In this document: positions 26,747-37,502 of the stretch, in pieces
How the letters are laid out: each line of letters starts with the position of its first letter
Numbering within the stretch: the stretch's first letter is position 1
NCBI GenBank assembly: GCA_003987725.1
Contig: RXJH01000001.1
Location: 62,001-126,000 of the forward strand
Length of the DNA: 64,000 nt
Reading direction: 5' to 3'
DNA from: Hyphomicrobium sp.
Lineage (GTDB): Bacteria; Pseudomonadota; Alphaproteobacteria; Rhizobiales; Hyphomicrobiaceae
The notes under the pieces: generated by a model
What the model saw: only the letters and a program-made list of their open reading frames with translations
Told to the model about the DNA's origin: nothing
Databases searched by the model: none
Translations under genes and position numbers: made by a program

Positions 26747-27574
26747 TCAGAGGCCGCCGAAATCATCGACCCAACCCTGATCCATGGACCGGGCGGGTTC
26801 GGCGCAACCGGCGCTGCCGACGATTTTCGCAGGCACGCCGGCGACGGTGACGTTCGGCGGGACCTCGGCAAGAACCACCGATCCGGCGGCCACCCGCGAG
26901 CAACGCCCGACCTTGATATTACCAAGGATCTTGGCGCCCGCCCCGACCAGCACGTTATCGCCGATCTTCGGATGGCGGTCACCCGTCTCCTTGCCGCTGC
27001 CGCCAAGTGTCACCGCATGCAGGAACGAGCAGTTGTCACCGACGACGGCCGTTTCACCGACAACGAATCCTGTGGCGTGATCGATCATGATGCCTTTGCC
27101 GAACCGCGCAGCCGGATGGATATCAACGGCGAACATGCGCGACGACTGACTTTGAAGGTAGAGCGCAAAATCGTAACGGCGGCTCTTCCACAGAGCGTGC
27201 GCGAAACGATACGTTACGAGGGCATGGAAGCCCTTGTAGTAAAGCAACGGATCCAGGTAGCGCGTGCACGCAGGATCGCGGTCGTAGACTGCCTGCAGAT
27301 CGGCTCGGAAGATCGCGCCTAGGCCCGGCTGCTCCAACAGTACGCTCTGAAAGGTTTGCGAGATCAGCCCCGCGTCCACGTCGGTATGATTCAACCGTTG
27401 AGCCAGCCGATGGCAAACCGCTTCTTCCAGCAGCTGATGGCTGAGGACAGTTGCAAAGATGAAGCTGCCGAGCGCCGGCTCGGTCTTCATGGCGGCTTCC
27501 GCTTCGGCGCGAATCTGGGCCCAGATCGGATCGACGATTTGGACCTTCGAAGTGGCTGTCTTTGTGTTCGACAC
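26747..27574 (-). CDS. cysE: Serine O-acetyltransferase
   Basis: First enzyme of cysteine synthesis, making O-acetylserine from serine and acetyl-CoA; usually feedback inhibited by cysteine. The 275-residue product has the N-terminal helical domain (PIWAQIRAEAEAAMKTEP) and then a hexapeptide beta-helix containing VDIHPAARFGKGIMIDHATG, VVGETAVVGDNCSFLHAVTLGG and RHPKIGDNVLVGAGAKILG. Catalytic His and Asp lie in these segments. The C-terminal tail is somewhat long and ends DDFGGL. It supplies cysteine, upstream of the methionine genes found 3-9 kb away. Confidence 0.96.
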   Translation of the reverse strand: MSNTKTATSKVQIVDPIWAQIRAEAEAAMKTEPALGSFIFATVLSHQLLEEAVCHRLAQRLNHTDVDAGLISQTFQSVLLEQPGLGAIFRADLQAVYDRDPACTRYLDPLLYYKGFHALVTYRFAHALWKSRRYDFALYLQSQSSRMFAVDIHPAARFGKGIMIDHATGFVVGETAVVGDNCSFLHAVTLGGSGKETGDRHPKIGDNVLVGAGAKILGNIKVGRCSRVAAGSVVLAEVPPNVTVAGVPAKIVGSAGCAEPARSMDQGWVDDFGGL

Positions 27575-27792
27575 GGCGTGCCTCTAACGGGGCTGAGGTC
27601 CAAGTGCCCGCACGAGCGGACTGGTCCAATTAGCAACAGCCGATTAACGCCGGTGTAAACCCCGGTCAATCGTTCGCGCTCATTAACTTATACACCTTCC
27701 ATGAACCGCGTGCATCTGCCGCCCTGGCCCCGGTTCGCGGGCCGCTTTATTGCGACTGACATGGCCGCCCCGGATAGAAGGAATTCCGACCA

Positions 27793-28596
27793 ATGGCTCA
27801 AGTTGAGAAAGCCGCCAGCCCGTCACTCGTATATCACAAAGACGGCGCCATCGGCTGGCTCATCGCCGATAACCCCGCACGAATGAACGCCCTGACGGCT
27901 TCGATGTGGGACGCCATCCCGGGGGCGATCGCCAAGGCCGTTTCCGATCCGGACGTCCGGGTCGTCGTTTTGCGTGGCGCCGGCGACAAGGCGTTTTCAG
28001 CGGGCGCCGACATTTCCGAATTCGAGAATTCAAGAACGGGCGATGCCGCGAAAACCTACGACGCGCTGAACGACGCCGCCTTCAATGCCATCATCGGCTG
28101 TCCGAAACCGACGATCGCCATGATCCACGGCTTCTGTCTCGGCGGTGGTCTCGGGCTTGCCTTGTGTTGCGATATGCGGATCGCCGACGACGCGAGCCAG
28201 TTCGCCATTCCGGCTGCGAAGCTTGGCATTGGTTACAATGCCCGCTGGGTAAGGCCGATACTTGCCGCGGTTCCAGCCGCGCGCGCCAAGGAACTGCTGT
28301 TCACTGGCCGCCGTTTCCGGTCTGCCGACGCGGAGGCCATGGGTCTTGTCTCACAGCTGATGCCGAAGGCCGAACTCGAGGCGACGGTGCGGGCGCTCGC
28401 CCTGGAGATTGCCCAGAACGCGCCTTTATCCGTGGCGGCCGCGAAGCAGGTGATCGACGAGATTTCCCGTCACCCCGAGAATCCGGATATGGCCCGTCTC
28501 GATGCTGCGGTTACTGCGTGTTTCGAAAGCGAAGACTATGCCGAAGGACGGCGCGCCTTCCTCGAAAAGCGCAAACCAGAATTCAAGGGCAAATGA
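27793..28596 (+). CDS. Enoyl-CoA hydratase/isomerase family protein
   Basis: A 267-residue crotonase-fold protein acting on CoA thioesters. The oxyanion-hole segments are present (AFSAGADISEF near residue 70 and GFCLGGGLGLALCCDMRIADD near residue 115). The acidic residues used by hydratases are not clear: the position after AAKLGIGYNARW lacks the usual Glu, so its exact reaction is open. The ATG at 27793 follows a purine-rich stretch. The polysaccharide deacetylase gene starts 1 bp after its stop, implying co-transcription. Confidence 0.85.
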   Translation: MAQVEKAASPSLVYHKDGAIGWLIADNPARMNALTASMWDAIPGAIAKAVSDPDVRVVVLRGAGDKAFSAGADISEFENSRTGDAAKTYDALNDAAFNAIIGCPKPTIAMIHGFCLGGGLGLALCCDMRIADDASQFAIPAAKLGIGYNARWVRPILAAVPAARAKELLFTGRRFRSADAEAMGLVSQLMPKAELEATVRALALEIAQNAPLSVAAAKQVIDEISRHPENPDMARLDAAVTACFESEDYAEGRRAFLEKRKPEFKGK

Positions 28597-28597
28597 C

Positions 28598-29698
28598 GTG
28601 ATCCAGCGGTTCGACCGGTTGCGGATTATCGGCTGCATGGCGTTCTTGTGGTTGGGCGCGAACACCGCCTTCGCGGGCGATGAAAAATTGCTCAACGCCT
28701 GCTTTGCGCAAAGCGCACTCGCCGCCGTGCCGGGAGAAGAAACAGCCGCCAAGGGCAATCGCACCTTCGATGCTTCGATCAAGCTGAACGGGTTCACGCC
28801 AGCTTCGCCCGTACCGGATGCGCTCCGCGGCGCGATCCGCCGGGTTACTCTTCCGGCTGGCGAGAAGGCAGTCGCGCTGACGTTCGACCTTTGCGAGCAA
28901 CGCGGAGAGATCGCCGGCTACGATGGGCGGATCTTTGATTATCTGCGCCAGCAGGGCATCAAGGCGACATTCTTTGCGGGCGGGAAGTGGATGGTTTCCC
29001 ACGCATCGCGCACGGAACAGTTGCTGGCCGATCCGTTGTTCGAGATCGGGAATCATACCGAAACACATGCGAACCTGCGCCTTCTGCAGCCTACTGCCGT
29101 GACACAGCAGGTGCTCGCTCCGCAGAAGGCCTATCAAGACGCGCGCACACGGCTCGCGGCGCGCCAGTGCGTTGCCTCCTCGCCCGAGGCTATGAGCAGC
29201 ATTCCCGAGCAGCCGAAGCTTTTCCGCTTTCCCTATGGCGCCTGCAACGATGCCGCGATGAAGGCCGTCAACGATGCGGGCATGCTCGCGATCCAATGGG
29301 ATGTCGCGACGGGCGATCCCGATCCGCACGTTTCAGCGGTGCGGATTGCCGAGGCCATGGTGAATGAAACAAAGCCCGGCTCCATTATCGTCAATCATGC
29401 GAACGGGCGCGGCTGGCATACCGCCGAAGCCTTGTTGATCGCCATTCCGAAACTCAAAGCCAAGGGCTACAAGTTCGTGACGGTCAGCGAGCTGATGACA
29501 ATGGGCAAGCCTGTGATCACGTCCGAATGCTACGATCGCAAACCCGGCGACACCAATCGCTACGATTTCCTCGGAGCGCTCCAGCATTCTCTAAGCGCGC
29601 CAACAGTTGCTCTTGCTCCTGCGTCTCAGCAGAAGCCTGCGGCCAAGACAAAGGCGGCGAAGAAAGCTCCGCAAAAGCCCGTCGCGGCCGATCACTGA
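28598..29698 (+). CDS. Polysaccharide deacetylase (NodB-fold) family protein
   Basis: A 366-residue exported protein with a signal segment (IIGCMAFLWLGANTAFAG), a NodB-homology domain from about residue 82 and an Ala/Lys/Pro tail. The NodB zinc histidines are present (GNHTETH, H153 and H157), as are FRFPYGACND and QWDVATGDPDP. Motif 1 reads TFDLCE instead of TFDDG, so the base Asp is kept and the metal-binding Asp is Leu. The GTG at 28598 begins 1 bp after the hydratase stop and follows AAGGGC. Substrate unknown. Confidence 0.86.
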   Translation: MIQRFDRLRIIGCMAFLWLGANTAFAGDEKLLNACFAQSALAAVPGEETAAKGNRTFDASIKLNGFTPASPVPDALRGAIRRVTLPAGEKAVALTFDLCEQRGEIAGYDGRIFDYLRQQGIKATFFAGGKWMVSHASRTEQLLADPLFEIGNHTETHANLRLLQPTAVTQQVLAPQKAYQDARTRLAARQCVASSPEAMSSIPEQPKLFRFPYGACNDAAMKAVNDAGMLAIQWDVATGDPDPHVSAVRIAEAMVNETKPGSIIVNHANGRGWHTAEALLIAIPKLKAKGYKFVTVSELMTMGKPVITSECYDRKPGDTNRYDFLGALQHSLSAPTVALAPASQQKPAAKTKAAKKAPQKPVAADH

Positions 29699-29699
29699 G

Positions 29700-30203
29700 A
29701 TGGCGGACAAGGATGCCGCGCCGGCTGCCGTTTCCGCCTTAGCGGTGACGTTCGAGCCGATGACGGCTGAGGCGGCGGAGTGCCTCGGCAGCGCCTTTGC
29801 GCAGATCGATCCTTGGGCGCACTACGCCTACACCGCCGCGACGCTCGCCGGCTTCCTGGCCGATGAGGAACCCGGCACGCAGCGATTTCAAATCATCGCC
29901 GAACAAGCGCTTGCCGGCGCAATCGTTATCCAGAGCAAATGGCTCCGGGGACCGTATTTACAGTTCTTGGGGGTCCTTCCGGCATTTCATCGCCGGGGTT
30001 TGGGGCGCTCGGCGCTCGGCTGGTTCGAGAGTGCGGCGCGGGCAGACGGCGCGCGAAATCTCTGGGTCGCCGCGTCGGAATTCAATGTTGCTGCCCAAAC
30101 CTTCTATGAGCGGCACGGCTTCGTTCGCATTGCGTCCATCGACGGCCTCGTTGCCGAAGGGACTGCAGAAATTCTCTTTCGAAAACAGCTGGCGGCTGGA
30201 TAG
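29700..30203 (+). CDS. GNAT-family N-acetyltransferase
   Basis: A 167-residue acetyl-CoA-dependent acetyltransferase. The acetyl-CoA-binding motif A is visible as LGVLPAFHRRGLGRSALGW (V-x-x-x-x-R-G-x-G pattern) near residue 95. Motif B follows (NLWVAASEFNVAAQTFYERHGFVRI), with the usual tyrosine. The start at 29700 lies one base after the deacetylase stop. It is the last gene of the hydratase-deacetylase-GNAT row; a 681-bp gap follows. Substrate unknown. Confidence 0.88.
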   Translation: MADKDAAPAAVSALAVTFEPMTAEAAECLGSAFAQIDPWAHYAYTAATLAGFLADEEPGTQRFQIIAEQALAGAIVIQSKWLRGPYLQFLGVLPAFHRRGLGRSALGWFESAARADGARNLWVAASEFNVAAQTFYERHGFVRIASIDGLVAEGTAEILFRKQLAAG

Positions 30204-30653
30204 CCCCCAATTGATTGCCTCCGTGTTGCCGATGCCCGGGATGAGTCTCCAGGGTTTTCAGCGGCCCGGTTTCGCCAGAACCGCGGATGGCGGCGAATGC
30301 AAGCCAAATATTTTTGGATCATTATTGTGCGGCGCATCTCTGTTTTTTCTTCCTTGCGGGCAAGCCCACATTGACGCCCAGCCCACGCAAATAATTCCGA
30401 TTTTGCGGGCTTTTTGCGTAATGTCTGCCGATCGACGATGCGTGACAGATCCATTAACCGAGGGCTTCAAACCCGGCGAACGCTCGGATGCGCAGTCTTT
30501 AGGCGTGTCGGATAGGCGTTTGTTTCTGCGACGCAAAATGCTTTTCGCTTGTCACTCACGGGCGCCGTTGCATAGCTTCCAGCCAAGCTTCGAAGAGAGA
30601 AGCGACGCGAATTCCAAGGCCCCCAACCGGGGACGTGGCAAGGCTCTGCAAGA
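30204..30653. other. Gene-free stretch between GNAT gene and candidate small RNA
   Basis: About 450 bp with no convincing coding frame on either strand: the open frames are irregular in composition and give no recognisable protein. It contains T-rich runs (for example after 30310 and near 30405) and a short repeat of ACGCAAA with TTTGCG types, possibly a weak end signal of the GNAT transcript. I see no repeat, IS or RNA element I can name here. Confidence 0.5.
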
Positions 30654-30682
30654 CTGACTTAACGCTCTTGCGGTAATATTGT
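30654..30682 (+). promoter_or_regulatory. Candidate promoter of an unannotated RNA
   Basis: CTGACT (30654-30659) and TATTGT (30677-30682) are separated by exactly 17 bp and match vegetative -35/-10 elements moderately. The expected start would be near 30689. No gene follows on this strand before the terminator at 30839-30874. Confidence 0.4.
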
Positions 30683-30688
30683 CGTTTG

Positions 30689-30874
30689 GATTTCGTGGTG
30701 TGGTCGTGCTCGGGACCCTTTTGAGAGCGACCGTCTGGAGGAAATGCCTGAAACAGTAATCCCACGCGCGATGCTCTAAGGAGCCAATGAGACGGGGGAC
30801 TATTTCTGGGATGTCTGGCGCGAGCCAAACGACCATGCGGCGCGGTACCGAAGTGGACCGCGCCGATTTTTTTT
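30689..30874 (+). ncRNA. Candidate small RNA with 6S-like fold
   Basis: No protein frame accounts for this region, yet it lies between a promoter-like element and a strong terminator. TGGTCGTGCTC (30701-30711) pairs with GAGC...ACGACCA (30822-30835, 3-nt bulge) as a closing helix. CCGTCT (30731-30736) pairs with AGACGG (30790-30795) as an inner helix. Between them lie unpaired strands of 19 and 26 nt, and the tip carries a GCTC-TAAG-GAGC hairpin. A helix, large central bubble and terminal arm in about 185 nt is the outline of 6S RNA, but I cannot confirm conserved 6S sequence; another trans-acting RNA is equally possible. Confidence 0.5.
30839..30874 (+). terminator. Strong intrinsic terminator on the plus strand
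   Basis: GGCGCGGT (30839-30846) and ACCGCGCC (30857-30864) form a perfect 8-bp stem, followed by GA and eight T residues (30867-30874). On the minus strand the order of stem and T-run is wrong, so it does not serve metH (stop at 30885, minus strand). It must end a plus-strand transcript, although the nearest plus-strand gene stops 635 bp upstream. Confidence 0.85.
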
Positions 30875-30884
30875 ATAGCTCGAT

Positions 30885-33588
<2,704 letters not shown>

Positions 33589-33596
<8 letters not shown>

Positions 33597-34650
33597 GGAC
33601 GAACGGTTCGAGGCCGGAGAGGCGGAGGCGCGGCTCATGCGTCGGCAGCGCGCGCGGCTTATAGGATATCGCGTGGCTCGCAATATGGGCGATGTGATCC
33701 GGCGTCGAGCCACAGCAGCCGCCGACGATGTTGATCAATCCATCGGCAAGCCACGGCTCGACCTTGCAGGCCATTTCGTCGGGGCTCTCATCGTACTCAC
33801 CCATCGCGTTCGGCAGGCCCGCGTTCGGATAGGCGGAGATGCGCACATCGGCGACGTGCGAGAGCTCGGCAATGTATGGCCGCATCAGCTCGGCACCCAG
33901 CGCGCAGTTGAGCCCGATCGAAAACGGCCGGAGGTGCCGCATCGAGTACCAGAAGGCTTCGGCCGTTTGGCCCGATAGCGTCCGGCCCGAGCGGTCGGTG
34001 ATCGTGCCTGAAATCATGACCGGCAGCTCGAGATCCTTCTCCTCGAAGACTTCCAGCGTCGCGAAGCCCGCGGCCTTGGCGTTCAAGGTATCGAAGATCG
34101 TTTCGATCAGGATGATGTCGGAACCGCCGTCGATCAGTCCCCTCACCTGCTCCTTATAAGCGTCGCGCAACTCATCAAAGCTGACGTTGCGATAGCCCGG
34201 ATTGTTGACGTCCGGCGAGATCGACGCCGTGCGGTTGGTCGGCCCGACGGCGCCCGCAACGAAGCGCGGCTTCTCCGGAGTTTTTTGGGACCACTCGTCC
34301 GCGGCGCGGCGCGCGAGCTTCGCCGCCTCGACGTTCATTTCATAGGACAGCTCTTCCATGTGGTAGTCAGCCATGGAAATGCGCTGCGCATTGAACGTAT
34401 TCGTCTCGATAATGTCGGCGCCCGCGCCTAGATACTTGCCGTGGATCTCTTGGATGATCTCCGGCTGCGTCAGCACGAGAAGATCGTTGTTACCCTTGAT
34501 GTCCTTCGAATGATCCGCGAAGCGCTCGCCGCGATAATGCTCTTCGCCGAGCTTGTATTGCTGGATCATCGTTCCCATCGCGCCGTCGATGATCAGGATG
34601 CGTTCGGTTGCGGCCTTTTCAAGCGCGGCCCAACTTGCTTTGCGTCTCAT
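33589..34650 (-). CDS. Homocysteine S-methyltransferase part of methionine synthase
   Basis: A 353-residue homocysteine-binding (Hcy) module, homologous to the N terminus of MetH. It has [12 protein letters not shown] at the start, the zinc cysteine in [10 protein letters not shown] and the double cysteine [11 protein letters not shown] near the end. It closes with [11 protein letters not shown], exactly where full-length MetH continues into the pterin domain. The second half is in a different frame. It lies 24 bp from metF. The split is either a true two-polypeptide enzyme or a single-base event. The ATG follows GAGG. Confidence 0.92.
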
Positions 34651-34674
34651 ATCACGCCTCGACTTTCAGATATT

Positions 34675-35586
34675 TCACGCTGCGTCGGCGTTCGCCGGTC
34701 TGACTGAGCGCAATCCCAGCAGATGGCAGATCGCGTAGACGAGATCAGCGCGGTTCAACGTGTAAAAGTGGAATTTCTTGATGCCCTCGTCGACGAGGTC
34801 CATCACCTGCTCGGTTGCGACTGCCGCTCCCACCAGATGTGATGTTGCGCTATCGTCTTCCAAGCCTTCGAAGCGGCGGGCGAGCCATGAGGGAACACTG
34901 GCGCCGGCACGTTTTGCAAAGCCTGCTACCTGCTTGAAGTTATGAATGGGCACGATGCCCGGAGAAATCGGCACCCAGATGCCGGCCGCTCGCGCACGCT
35001 CGAGGAAGCGCAGGAAGTGGACGTTGTCGAAACCGAACTGCGTGATGATGCGATCGGCGCCCGCATCAACCTTGGCCTTCAGATTATCGAGATCGGCTTC
35101 AATCGACAGGCTTTCGGGATGCGTCTCGGGATAGCCCGCGACCGAAATTTCAAAATCGGCGATGCGCTTCAATCCTGCGACGAGATCGGCGGCATTCTTG
35201 TAACCGCCAGGAAAGGGCACATACTTCGCGCCGGTGCCTTGCGCAGGATCGCCGCGCAAAGCCACGATGTGGCGAACACCTTCCTCCCAGTACGTCTTGG
35301 CGACCGCGTCAACCTCTTCCTTTGTGGCATCGACGCAGGTGAGATGGGCAGCGGGCTTCAGCGGCGTCTCCTTGATGAGACGGGTCACGGTCGCGTGGGT
35401 GCGCTCGCGCGTGGATCCGCCCGCGCCGTACGTCACCGAGACGAATTCGGGACCGAGAGGCGCAAGCCGCGTGATCGAAGACCACAGCGTTTCCTCCATC
35501 TTCTCCGTTTTCGGCGGAAAGAATTCGAAGCTGACAAGGATGTCGCCCGATCCGAGCAGTTTGCTTTTCCGTTCCTGTGCCATCAT
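34675..35586 (-). CDS. metF: Methylenetetrahydrofolate reductase
   Basis: FAD enzyme reducing 5,10-methylene-THF to 5-methyl-THF, the methyl donor for MetH. The 303-residue product has the family blocks VSFEFFPPKTEKMEETLW, EFVSVTYGAGGSTRERT, HLTCVDATKEEV, VALRGDP, AGYPETHPES and ITQFGFD, with normal length. Its ATG overlaps the upstream regulator's stop by 4 bp, and metH follows immediately, so folate-methyl supply and use are co-transcribed. Start ATG at 35586 has GAGGGGGC upstream. Confidence 0.97.
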   Translation of the reverse strand: MMAQERKSKLLGSGDILVSFEFFPPKTEKMEETLWSSITRLAPLGPEFVSVTYGAGGSTRERTHATVTRLIKETPLKPAAHLTCVDATKEEVDAVAKTYWEEGVRHIVALRGDPAQGTGAKYVPFPGGYKNAADLVAGLKRIADFEISVAGYPETHPESLSIEADLDNLKAKVDAGADRIITQFGFDNVHFLRFLERARAAGIWVPISPGIVPIHNFKQVAGFAKRAGASVPSWLARRFEGLEDDSATSHLVGAAVATEQVMDLVDEGIKKFHFYTLNRADLVYAICHLLGLRSVRPANADAA

Positions 35587-36614
35587 CTTGCCCCCTCGCG
35601 CACTTCCTCGAAGGGTGCGCTTGTACTTGCGACCGCCGCCTTAGCTGCGGGGCGTTCCGCCAGCCAGATCGTCACGGTCAGAATTTCTTCGCGATCGCCG
35701 TCCTTGGGCTTCAGATCTTCCGTCGACTTCGGTACGAGACCGGCGTCGGTGAGCCATCCCCTGACCTGATCGTGAGCGAAGCCCAGCCGCTCGTGGGCTT
35801 CCCGCGTTCTCAGGAACTCCAAGTCGTGCGGCGCGAAATCGATGATCAGCAGCTTGCCGCCGGGCGCGAGCACGCGTGCGGCTTCGCGAATGGCGAGCGC
35901 CGGGTCCGATAAGAAATGCAGCACCTGATGCATGACCACGGCGTCGGCCTGCCGGTCCGCCAGCGCGAGCGAATAGATATCGCCGTGACGAACCTGGGCG
36001 TTGAGGCAGCCCTTGGATTTCAGATTGGCGTTGGCATAGTTGAGCATGGACTGGTTGACGTCGAGCCCAAGTCCGCGTGCAAAGCGGTCAGCGAACAGTT
36101 CGAGCGTTCGGCCCGTACCCGTTCCGAGATCCACGAACAGGCCAAACGGCCCGTCGCCGAGTGCCCGGCGCATGGCGGCTTCGACGTCATTTTCAGCGAC
36201 GTGGAGCGTGCGGATCCGGTCCCAGTCGGCGGCATGCTGTTCGAAAAACGCTTGAGCGGTGGCTTCGCGCTCGCGCTTCAAGGCTTCGGCGCGTTCGCGG
36301 TCACGCCGGACAGAAGATTCCGAGGGGTCGACATCCGACACGAGGCGGAGCGCCAGTCGGCCGCCCGGCTGGCGATCGGAAATATGAAAATAGACCCAGC
36401 TGCCGTCCCTGAAGCGTTCGATGAGACCGGCCTCGCACAGAAGCTTCAGGTGGCGGGAGATGCGCGGCTGGCTCTGGCCGAGGATCAGGGTCAAATCCTT
36501 GACGTTCAACTCGCCGGCCGAGAGCAGCAGCAAAATGCGCAGCCGCGTCGGCTCGGCCGCGGCCTTGAGCGCGGCGACAAGATCTGCGGTTCGCATTTCC
36601 GGCGTTCGATGCAT
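35583..36614 (-). CDS. ArsR-type HTH fused to SAM-dependent methyltransferase domain, likely methionine-cycle regulator
   Basis: A 343-residue protein with an ArsR winged-helix domain (residues 12-85, reading helix SQPRISRHLKLLCEAGL) and a C-terminal class I methyltransferase domain (motif I VDLGTGTGRTLEL at 161-173). No ArsR metal-site cysteine pair is seen. From memory, SahR regulators of the SAM cycle are ArsR proteins, some fused to such domains, answering S-adenosylhomocysteine. Its position heading metF-metH fits that, but the ligand is inferred. Start: ATG 36614, with an in-frame ATG at 36596; an overlapping promoter/operator suggests a very short or absent leader. Confidence 0.85.
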   Translation of the reverse strand: MHRTPEMRTADLVAALKAAAEPTRLRILLLLSAGELNVKDLTLILGQSQPRISRHLKLLCEAGLIERFRDGSWVYFHISDRQPGGRLALRLVSDVDPSESSVRRDRERAEALKREREATAQAFFEQHAADWDRIRTLHVAENDVEAAMRRALGDGPFGLFVDLGTGTGRTLELFADRFARGLGLDVNQSMLNYANANLKSKGCLNAQVRHGDIYSLALADRQADAVVMHQVLHFLSDPALAIREAARVLAPGGKLLIIDFAPHDLEFLRTREAHERLGFAHDQVRGWLTDAGLVPKSTEDLKPKDGDREEILTVTIWLAERPAAKAAVASTSAPFEEVREGAR

Positions 36615-36620
36615 GCGGTG

Positions 36621-36638
36621 AACATATAAAGATATGTT
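36621..36638. promoter_or_regulatory. Palindromic operator candidate for the metF/metH operon
   Basis: AACATAT (36621-36627) and ATATGTT (36632-36638) form a perfect 7-bp inverted repeat around AAAG, 7 bp upstream of the regulator ATG. It overlaps the -10 element of the predicted minus-strand promoter, the geometry of autorepression. The ATATNNNNATAT-type core resembles, from memory, sites of SahR-like ArsR regulators. Confidence 0.7.
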
Positions 36639-36648
36639 TATGTGTCAA
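36621..36648 (-). promoter_or_regulatory. Predicted promoter of the regulator-metF-metH operon
   Basis: On the minus strand a perfect -35 TTGACA (complement of 36643-36648) is followed after 16 bp by TATGTT (complement of 36621-36626) as -10. Transcription would begin close to the ATG at 36614 or serve the ATG at 36596. Confidence 0.6.
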
Positions 36649-36757
36649 GTGGCGACGTTGCACTGCTGACAGCAGATTTCGGGACGCGGCTTAACGGCCT
36701 TTTAGCGATGTTCACCATAATCTTCCGGCCGCTGGTTCTGCGGGGATCGAGTTCAGA

Positions 36758-37378
36758 ATGCGACGTCAGGGTTTTGAAGTGATTGAAGTTTCGAGCGGTC
36801 CGTTCAGGTTGCCGATCACTCTCAGGCAGACTAATGCGAAGCTCACGAGGATTCCGGGCCTCGTCCTCTTGGGAATTCTCGCGGCACTGATCGTCCTGCC
36901 GCAATTGGTATTCGCCGCCTATGCCGTCGCTTCCCCGGACGTAAGACAAGCGATGGTCGCGCATCCCGTGGTTGCGATCGAGCTTGCGCTCGCCCTCGTC
37001 TTCTGGGTTGGCCTCATCGTTTGGCCGTTGCGCAATATCCTGCTCGCCCTGTTGTCGGACCGGATCGTCGATATCCGCGATGGCGAGGTCAAAGTCGTTG
37101 ACCGCACAGCTTTTTCCAAGACGTTTTGGCGGATGCCGCTCAGGGCCTATGAGGGCGTGGCCGTGCACCTTCGCTCATCGCTTTCCGGCGTGCGTCAGGA
37201 GGCTGTCCTGGTGCATCCCGATAGAAATCGCAGCATTATTTTGATGACCGGCGAGCATATCGGCGCGCAGGAACTCGAGGAATTAAGGAATTTGCTGAGC
37301 CTTCCATGTGCTCCGGCCGAGCGCCGTTTCAGCATTCACGATCAGGCCTCGCGCCGAGAAAATGCTGTGGCCGCGTAG
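36758..37378 (+). CDS. Membrane protein of unknown function with a PH-like C-terminal part
   Basis: A 206-residue protein with two transmembrane segments (IPGLVLLGILAALIVLPQLVFAAYAV and VVAIELALALVFWVGLIVWPL). They are followed by a soluble domain whose alternating pattern (RIVDIRDGEVKVVDRTAFSKTFWRMPLRAYEGVAVHLRS ... EAVLVHPDRNRSIILMT) resembles bacterial PH-like domains of membrane proteins. No family name can be given. It diverges from the metF operon; its promoter region shares the 36615-36757 spacer. It is followed by the MlaC-type gene. Confidence 0.6.
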   Translation: MRRQGFEVIEVSSGPFRLPITLRQTNAKLTRIPGLVLLGILAALIVLPQLVFAAYAVASPDVRQAMVAHPVVAIELALALVFWVGLIVWPLRNILLALLSDRIVDIRDGEVKVVDRTAFSKTFWRMPLRAYEGVAVHLRSSLSGVRQEAVLVHPDRNRSIILMTGEHIGAQELEELRNLLSLPCAPAERRFSIHDQASRRENAVAA

Positions 37379-37502
37379 CCATCCGGCATCGTTTTGACGA
37401 GATTGTTGCCTCTCTAACGCGAGGTGAGACTTGTTTCGAAGCAGTCAGGGCGGCAGAGTCTTTTTCGGGCCACCTACCGCTTCGGTTTTTCAGGGGACGA
37501 CT

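Noticed and set aside
29797..30657. Open frame of 286 codons running from inside the GNAT gene into the gene-free stretch
   Set aside because: It starts in the wrong frame of the GNAT gene and its later half has no recognisable protein character or ribosome site.
30839..30874. Terminator of metH
   Set aside because: On the minus strand the T-run complement precedes the stem, so the element works only for plus-strand transcription.
36615..36757. SAM- or SAH-sensing riboswitch upstream of the metF operon
   Set aside because: The promoter predicted here leaves almost no 5' leader, and I see none of the conserved riboswitch helices; control by the ArsR-type protein explains the site better.
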